From contig NC_085140.1 in the NCBI RefSeq assembly GCF_024139115.2, forward strand, positions 419,504,283 to 419,568,282: a DNA stretch of 64,000 bases. The letters are read 5' to 3'. The notes beneath the pieces are model-generated. The model ran no database searches and was not told where the DNA came from. It was given only the letters and a program-made list of their open reading frames with translations. The translations under genes and the position numbers were made by a program. Positions 57,150 to 64,000 of the stretch are shown here, one piece after another. How positions within the stretch are numbered: the stretch's first letter is position 1; each line of letters begins with the position of its first letter. This DNA is from Armigeres subalbatus. Taxonomy: Eukaryota > Arthropoda > Insecta > Diptera > Culicidae.

Positions 57150-57727
57150 AAGAAACAGTTTTGTGCTAAATCATTATCAGACGATAATGATTGCAATTTC
57201 AATGTGAAAACTGTTCAAGTAGAAACAGTTGGCGAGTTGTGTACTCAAACGATAATAAACACAGAATTTTCATTCAAACAAATCGCTCTCAAAGACACTA
57301 TTGCTTTATTCCTACCCAAAATCTTCATGATTGCATCGCAAACTTCAGTACCAACTTTACTTATGAATAACTTCATTTCTTATCATTATGGGTAACTGTT
57401 CCGGCTCTCTCATCTTATACCATGTCATGCAACCAAAAACAAAGAAATGAACAGTATTTTTGTTTGTTTAAGTTTTATCAAGCGAACGAGGAGCAAATGT
57501 GAGTAAAATAGTAGAAAATTTATGTAAGCTCTTCAAGTGGAATTTCTTCAACTGTCTAAGACGAGTTTAGTACCATTAAATTCCAATACGTGTAGTTATC
57601 TTTACAGATATCTATTTTGACTTCAATTGTTAGGCCGTTTTCAGTGTCTCGTACTTAAGTCGAGTGTTTTAGTCGAGTCAATCTGTTTTAATCGAGTCAA
57701 GTACGAGACACTGAAGACGGCCTCACA

Positions 57728-58509
57728 GTAGTTACTAGGGTGGTTCAAAAAATCGATTTTGCTCCACAGTGCTCATCTGATTCTTTACCATGTTCTGAGT
57801 GTCCTCTAAAAATTTGAGCTCATTTGGATTAAAACTGATTTAGCACAAGCCGTTGCAAGTTTGCATGCAAATTAGTATGGGGAAATTTATTTTTTCATTA
57901 TACTGTTAATGACGCTTCCCCATCAAGCGCATGCTAAAAGAAAACCTACATAGCTAAAAGGAATACTCAACAGCTTTCACTCAGTGAAAACCGCGTCTTA
58001 ATTAATCGTTCCAATAATTAGTAATCGAATTTAATCTATACCGTGGTTTTCTGGAGCTAATTGCATAACTCATCAACAGGCAACATTGCTGCTCGTGGCG
58101 CGAAAGATAGCACACACAAATTCAGGCTACTATGTTGCACTGCACATTTCAGTGATGCCCTCAAAGAAGTTTAACGATCATGACTAAAGATTCGCAACCT
58201 GTCTTAAAATCGATTACTAATTATTGGGACGATTAATCAACATGCGGTTTTCGTTGGGTGAAAGCTGTAGAGTATCCCTTTTAGCTATGTAGGTTTTCTT
58301 TTAACCTGCGCTTAATGGGGGAACGTCATTAACAGTATAATGAAAAAATAAATTTCCCCATACTAATTTGCATGCAAACTTGAAACGGCTTGTGCTAAAT
58401 CAGTTTTAATCCAAATGAGCTCAAATTTTCAGAGGACACTCAGAACATGGTAAAGAATCAGATGAGCACTGTTGAGCAAAATCGATTTTTGAACCACCCT
58501 AGTAGTTAC
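57728..58509. mobile_element. hAT-like long inverted-repeat element with 8-bp duplication
   Basis: The element is 57736-58501 (766 bp), flanked by GTAGTTAC at 57728-57735 and 58502-58509. Ends TAGGGTGGTTCAAAAAATCG and CGATTTTTGAACCACCCTA; arms run about 300 bp (to about 58035 and from about 58204). An 8-bp duplication suggests hAT or P type. Interior about 170 bp, non-coding. Confidence 0.85.
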
Positions 58510-58617
58510 ATTAGGTTAATAAGACTAATATTTGTTTCGAATGAAAAAACTGTAATAAACATTTCCCGGGAAATTCTGGAAACTATTGTTCATATCCAGG
58601 AATCCTGGTAAATTACA

Positions 58618-58905
58618 GATCAAGCTTGGAACATGGAACTGCAAGTCGCTAGGTTTCGCAGGTTGCGACGGGGCAGTATGTGTGGAAACAATGCAAGCAA
58701 TCCACCACGAGTTTGTATCGGTGATTTGGTGGTGACGAAATCGAGACGGTTGGAAAATTCGGGTACTTGGGCTCGTTGGTGATTTCCGATAACGACACCA
58801 GCAGAGAAATTCGGAGATCCATCGTGGCAGGAAATGTGGAGGACCAACGCACACTAGGAGTTTTTGAAAGGAAAGTACTGCATACCATCTACCATGTATA
58901 ATGGG
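58618..58905 (+). mobile_element. Internally deleted LINE fragment
   Basis: AAGCTTGGAACATGGAACTG and CTAGGTTTCGCAGGTTGCGA (LINE positions near 37373-37417) are joined directly to sequence equivalent to about 39470-39770 (CGAGTTTGTATCGGTG...GCACACTAGGAGTTTTTGAA). A deletion of about 2 kb inside the same LINE family. Confidence 0.75.
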
Positions 58906-59344
58906 GAGTAATACCTCCAGCTCCCATTCGCTTGCACCACATGTGCACAACTGGGTATCACCCACTGCCACCCGCTTGCCGCCGAAGCCGCCCTCACTCT
59001 GTGAAACCAACACAGGCTCCGTTAACGACTTGGCTAATTGGATCACCCCCCAAGTCATTCATTCCCTCGGCACTGGTCGCCTGACACCTTGGGATTCGGG
59101 GTTAGGGTTAGCCTGACGATATAGCCGAAATAACACCGTTACGCACTACTTCCGAGTATCCATATCCCAACGTAACGGTATCATGTGATATAATCAAAAT
59201 GACCAGAAATTGTTGAGTTTTCAAACCTGGTAATAAACACAATTGCCCACACTCGACTACGGTCGACAAAAGTCTTCTGACAAAACTTGAGTCGTTTTCA
59301 AGAAGTATCGATCAAGCGTTTCCATTAGGAATTACATGGTCTCG

Positions 59345-61063
59345 GAAACCTCATGGGCGTAGCCAGGATTTCGAGCAGGGGGGGGCAACTTTTTGGGTCT
59401 TCTAATTCGTAGTTTTATAGTAGTTTTATGAAAAAATATGAATATTAGTGCTTGGCACTATTTCTTTCTAAGTTCTAAGGAACATCCGGAGGAATTCCCG
59501 TAGAAATTATCAGAGGAATTCTAAGTCGCTAAGTTAACTAAGTCCTGTTTTATTAGGAAATGCTAAGACAATGTAATAATAAAACCGGACTTAGTTAACT
59601 CCTTAATATAGGTACAATATATGTAACCGAAACGTCAGATAAAAACGTAAAACCCGTTTATGAGCATAAGAAGACTGAAAGCCATAACCTCAAATATTAT
59701 TATTATCTTTATTTGGGATGTTTTCAGTCCAAGGCTGGCTTACCTCGAATCCAGGAATTCCCTGTGAAGTAACTGGAGGGACTCCCGGAGGAACTCTTGG
59801 AAAAACTCTTGGAGGAGCTCCCGGAGGTACTCCCACAAGCACTTCCGGAGGAATTCCCACAAGGAAGTCCTGAAATAATTCTTGGAGAAGTTCCTGAAGG
59901 AATTTCCGGAGAAATATCAGAAGTAATTCCCGGATAAAATACCAGGAGGAATTAATGCCGAAATTCCCAGATGAAATCCTGAAAGTATTCCCAGATGAAT
60001 TGCTCATGAAATTACTGGATGCATTCCCGGGCGTTTGTTCTGAAGAAATTCCTGGAAGAACTCAATGGAAGATGTCCTGGAGGAACTCTCAAATTAATTT
60101 CCGAATGAAATTCTGGAGTATATTCCGAGTGAAGTCCGGAAAGAATTCTAGGGCAATTCTGCGAAAAAATTCCCGGAGTAATTCCTGAGGGAATTCCAGG
60201 AGAAGTACCTGAAGGAATTCCCGGAAAAACACCTGGAAGAATTTCTGGGGAAATACTTGGACGAACTCCTGGAGAAATTCTCAAAGAAATTTGTAGTGGA
60301 ATTCTTGAAGGATATTCTGAAGTATTGCGAAACGAATTCTAGAATGAAATCCTAGAGGTTTTCGCTATTAAGTTTATGGCGGTTTTATCCCGGAGGAATT
60401 AAAGGAAGAGCTCCTGGAGAAATGCCTGAAGAAGTTCCTTGAAGAATTTCCGAAGGAATTTCTTATAGATTTACAAGTGAAATTATGGAGCGAAATCGGA
60501 GAATTTCTGACATAAATTTTTGAAGAAACTTCTGGTGGAATTTCGGGAGGAAACTCCGTATGTATTCTTGAAGGAACTCTCGAATACATTCCAGAAGAAA
60601 TTCCGGAGATTTTGCTGGAATAATAGCCGAAGAATTGTCTAGAAGTAAAACTTAGAAAGAAGTAAAAAATCTTCAAGGAATTTTCTCATGAATTACCTAA
60701 AAAATTAAGTGAGGGTTTCTCTTTCTAGATAAAAAGGAATTACAATTACATTAGAAGAATTTTCGAACGATTTTAAAAAGGAATTTGTGGATAACTTCCC
60801 GGAGGAATTAAGAAGTTCCCAGGGGAGCTTCTAGAAGAATTTTAAGGAGAATTTATGACCCCGAAATGTTTCGAGTTGTTTTGAACTTTCCTGGATACCC
60901 TTATAAGTTTTTGGGAATCTTTTGAATTTCAACCACCTATTTCTGAATATGATTGGATTGTAAAGTGCACATGTTAAGGGAATTCATTCCAGTCCCCGTT
61001 CAATCTTACCATCATTTAGGGGGGGCATTTTTTTTGTCCCTCTTGCTACGCCCTTGAAACCTC
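59345..61063. mobile_element. hAT-like element with 8-bp duplication, 1.7 kb
   Basis: The element is 59353-61055, flanked by GAAACCTC at 59345-59352 and 61056-61063. Ends ATGGGCGTAGCCAGGATTTC and GTCCCTCTTGCTACGCCCTT, with G/C runs just inside (GGGGGGGGCAACTTTTT and GGGGGGGCATTTTTTTT, here not strictly inverted). The interior is mostly the GAATTCC-type repeat field 59480-60850. No transposase. Confidence 0.8.
59480..60850. repeat. Degenerate GAATTCC-type repeat field inside the hAT-like element
   Basis: About 1.37 kb of units such as GGAGGAATTCCCGGA. The - strand Pro/Gly/Ile/Ser-rich frames (59690-60007, 60012-60284, 60374-60676) are by-products of the repeat. Confidence 0.8.
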
Positions 61064-61079
61064 CCGAAGCTGGCATGTT

Positions 61080-63370
61080 GCATGTTGCATGTTGCCTTCC
61101 ATCATTACTACCTTGATGACATATAGGCTTGACATAAGAGAATTATGGTTTTTCTGGTTTTCATTGTACTTTTGACAAGGTCGGATGGTTACTCAAATGA
61201 AAATGATGCCATTGGTCATTCTTTTTGGAATTCACGTACAAATGGCTCTACGGATGCCACCGATGTTACAAAAAACGCAGTTGAATGCTTTTGAATTCAG
61301 TTAACATAAACTGAAATTGTACATGTACATGTTGGCACTACCCAAACTTCAAAATCTTCGTACACTTTTATATAAAAAATGCTGATTGGCAAAAGCTGTT
61401 TGACAAAACAAGCTGTTTTCAAACGTTACGTGAAAATGAGAGTATGAGGTTGAGGTTCGAGTCCCTCCAAGACACGTGGATTCTTTTCGTAAATTTCGTC
61501 CATTTCGAAACATGTGCTGTACATGTGCACAGCCAAGATATTTAACAAAAAATCGTACGACTGAATTGCCGAATAATATGCAATTAAATGCAATAATATC
61601 TAAAGTGTTACGTGTACTGAGATTATTACAATGACTTTTATTCTATGACCTTTTATTAAAGTGATTGTTAAGAGACATCTTCCTTCAGGTTTCTGTGTTT
61701 TATAGTGTTTGATGTTCTGCAATGAAACTCTTTTGTAATGGAATTGCTAGCGGTCAACGTCAAAAATAACCAGTCATCAGAAATTATACCACCGAGTTCC
61801 AGAAAGCTTTCTAAATGTTTTTCTATGATTTCAGTTTGATTAGTTTGACCTAATCATTGAAGTGTATTTTAATATTCTATTGGTTACTAATCACGTCCAC
61901 CATTTCGCTTCTCTTCTCAGAACAATAGATGAAAATCATAGTTGTGCTGAGATCGTCGTGGTGTTGGAGGTGATGCGATGATGCGGTGATGTGATGAAAC
62001 TTTGTTCAAATCCAAATTTACAAGTCCGGCTGGTCAATTAAGCCCAAGCAAAGTATTATACATATTTCGATTGACGTGTATCAATAAGAAGATTCCTGTT
62101 TTTCAAATTCATAATTTTGAATTGCTTATTTTGAGGCGTAACGCATTGGTACGACTGCTTGCTTGAATAAATGAATATGATTCAAATTTCATCTCAGGGT
62201 CTGTCTCATTTCCCGAATTAAATTTATTTTAATTTAAATGTGACCGTTCGGAAATTAAATATTCACTCGGTAAAAAATAGATGCTTCCCCAATAATATCG
62301 ATAAGGGCCAATTTCTTCACCTCCGCTTAAGCTTTAAACCAGGTTTGAACGTATGGGTAAGCACCACTTAAGAGTTAATCAAGAGTTAATTTTCGAACTG
62401 TACCTTTTAAGTTTAATTTGAAATTATGTCGGGAAACGGGACCGACCACATATCGTTCATTTCATATAGGAAATTATTTAAACAAATGTAAAATAATCTT
62501 TTTCTTGAAGCCAGTGACGGAATTAGAAACGGCATTGAATTTGGTTGACAATCTACAAAATGTATCCGAAGCATTCAAAAAGATATTGGTAAGATACATA
62601 AAGTACGTCACGCAAAAATAATTATTTTTATCCCATCTCTCCAAGTGAAACCCTGTCTCTAATAAGACGATGATGAAGTAGCTTTCTGGTAGAAGATTAA
62701 ACTAGGTTCTCAACTAGGTTTATTCCAAAACTATATTGATCAAAATGTTCATACTACGCACAATACGTTCTAGAATTAAAGATGATCGAAATTTTTAATC
62801 AGCTGATCACCATTCTGACAATTTTCAGTTAATATAGAAGGCCAAACAGAATCAATTTACTATTGATAAAATCAGACGAATTATACTCCACCTTCCATAA
62901 TTTCTATCTGCGACGGGCAGCACGCGTCGGTTGGCCATTGAGAGGAAAACGAATTTTGATTTGAAAACCCAATTTTGAGTAAAATGACTTTTCTAGCATC
63001 AAGTAGTTTGCCTTTAGTCACATACAAACAATTTACCCAAAGCTGAGTTTAGAGTAACCCAGGTTAGGTGCGTGCATCTTGTTCTATTTTCGACAAGTGT
63101 CTCGGGATAGATAACCCTAAATAAGCTAAAAAATCGATTGAAAGAATAAAATTTCAATTGTATTGATGAACCATCCTGCATCACGAAATCACCATCGCCA
63201 TTACCATTGTACCTCATCATGAAAGATAAATATATTAACTGACTCGCAGAAGAAAATATCACAAAAATACAAACTAGATTTGTTTTATAACATGCATAGA
63301 GATTATGTGTTGTTCCATTAAAATAAAATACTCCTTAATGTGTTACTCTTAGAGTAATGGAGACCTCCAA
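61080..63370. other. Right-hand repeat-poor stretch
   Basis: No supported gene. A body fragment of the SINE at 3545 lies at 62306-62400. A lone B-box-like GGTTCGAGTCCC occurs near 61450. A short triplication of GCATGTTG is at 61073-61093. Confidence 0.4.
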
Positions 63371-63485
63371 ATCATCATGTATTTAATAAAACAGACTAAT
63401 CAAATCATCAGTGGTGTGATCAGTGATAAGTGTGAAGTGATTCAAAAATACATGGATGACATAGAAATGCAAGGTCTTCAATATG

Positions 63486-64000
63486 CGTACAACTTTGTAT
63501 TCAAACAAACATCCATTGAAAAGAAAACTACAAATCATTGTTTATTTCTACAACCATGCATTCACATTTGTAAAGTTGTTAGACTCAGTGGCTAACAACG
63601 AACGATGCCGACAATGTTTTTGTGATGATCTTTCCCGTTACGACATAACCACTACTAGTGCTTGGTGCGTAACATCCATCCAACAAATACAACGATAATG
63701 GAAAACAAAGAGAAAAAGAGACGATTAAGAAAAACGAGAGCACAGCGAAAGAGAAGAGATTCTCTCACTCTCTATGTTGCTCTCGAAAATCATTACAAAT
63801 GCATTTTGAGAGAATCGTAAATGTGTGTTCGTGTCACTGTGATGCATCAGCCGAATGAGAGAGAATGACAGAGGCGGATAACATGCGTGCGAGAGAAGTT
63901 TTGCAAGATGCAATTTTTATCACACTGGTGTTGGTGCAATGCTAGTGAATGGTGCATTTTTTGCATTGTTTGGATGTTGAAGTGAAAAAGTTGTAAAAAT
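63486..64000 (-). repeat. Right copy of the long inverted repeat
   Basis: Reverse complement of 27095-27564, running off the window edge. This copy lacks the small losses of the left copy and has about 53 bp more near 63505-63560. Confidence 0.85.

Noticed and set aside
59094..59112. Telomere-like GGGGTTAGGGTTAG
   Set aside because: Only two units within unique sequence; Diptera lack TTAGGG-type telomeres.
1..64000. CRISPR array, bacterial operons or integrated viral genes
   Set aside because: No regularly spaced repeats, no compact prokaryote-like gene blocks and no convincing viral protein frames; retroelement remnants explain the RT-like sequence.

Overview
The window looks like nuclear DNA of a culicine mosquito, most likely Aedes. 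It is AT-rich, has long repeat-filled introns with GT/AG splice sites, and carries many tRNA-headed SINEs ending in AAG-type tails (Feilai-like), RTE-like LINE copies about 3.1 kb long, Ty1/copia and Ty3/gypsy remnants and many TA- or 8-bp-flanked inverted-repeat elements. The species call is an inference from these repeats; no search was run.

One host gene can be supported: a toutatis/BAZ2-type chromatin remodelling subunit (tou). I trace about 20 coding exons. Exon 1 (855-966) and exon 2 (16615-16826) are on the + strand. Exons 3 to 15 (48744 down to 42933) and 16 to 20 (30776 down to 27590) are on the - strand. Exon 2 ends in phase 1 and exon 3 opens with the matching two bases, so the two join in frame although they face opposite ways. 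Between them, at 27565-27589, is a run of 25 N. The roughly 470 bp left of the gap reappear, reverse-complemented, at the right end of the window (63486-64000). The simplest reading is that everything right of the gap is a contig placed in the wrong orientation; flipping it gives a collinear gene. The exons close to the gap (27590-30776) contain single-base frameshifts in well conserved sequence, as expected of uncorrected long-read fill.

Encoded parts of tou seen: a low-complexity Ala/Gly/Ser/Asn N-terminal half with a PLNLS motif, an MBD/TAM domain (exons 10-11), a long charged coiled-coil stretch (exons 11-17), a DDT domain (exons 18-19, frameshifted) and an acidic linker. The C-terminal PHD finger and bromodomain expected of this family are not in the window.

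Layout. 1-970: 5' flank and exon 1. 970-16600: intron with inverted-repeat elements, LINE fragments and a CA-microsatellite element. 16615-16826: exon 2. 16830-27564: intron with a gypsy remnant, a SINE, a LINE and a TA-flanked element. 27565-27589: gap. 27590-30776: damaged exons 16-20. 30790-42930: a 12-kb intron (in - orientation) holding two SINEs, a foldback element and a copia element split by a complete RTE-like LINE with a 10-bp target duplication. 42933-48744: exons 15-3, with a head-to-head tRNA-like hairpin retroposon in one intron. 48750-64000: repeat-rich DNA with no host gene seen, including a SINE split by a 3-kb inverted-repeat element and two clear 8-bp-duplication (hAT-like) elements.

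No CRISPR array, bacterial operon or new defence-type system is visible. The most notable items are the strand-split gene and the well resolved nested insertions.
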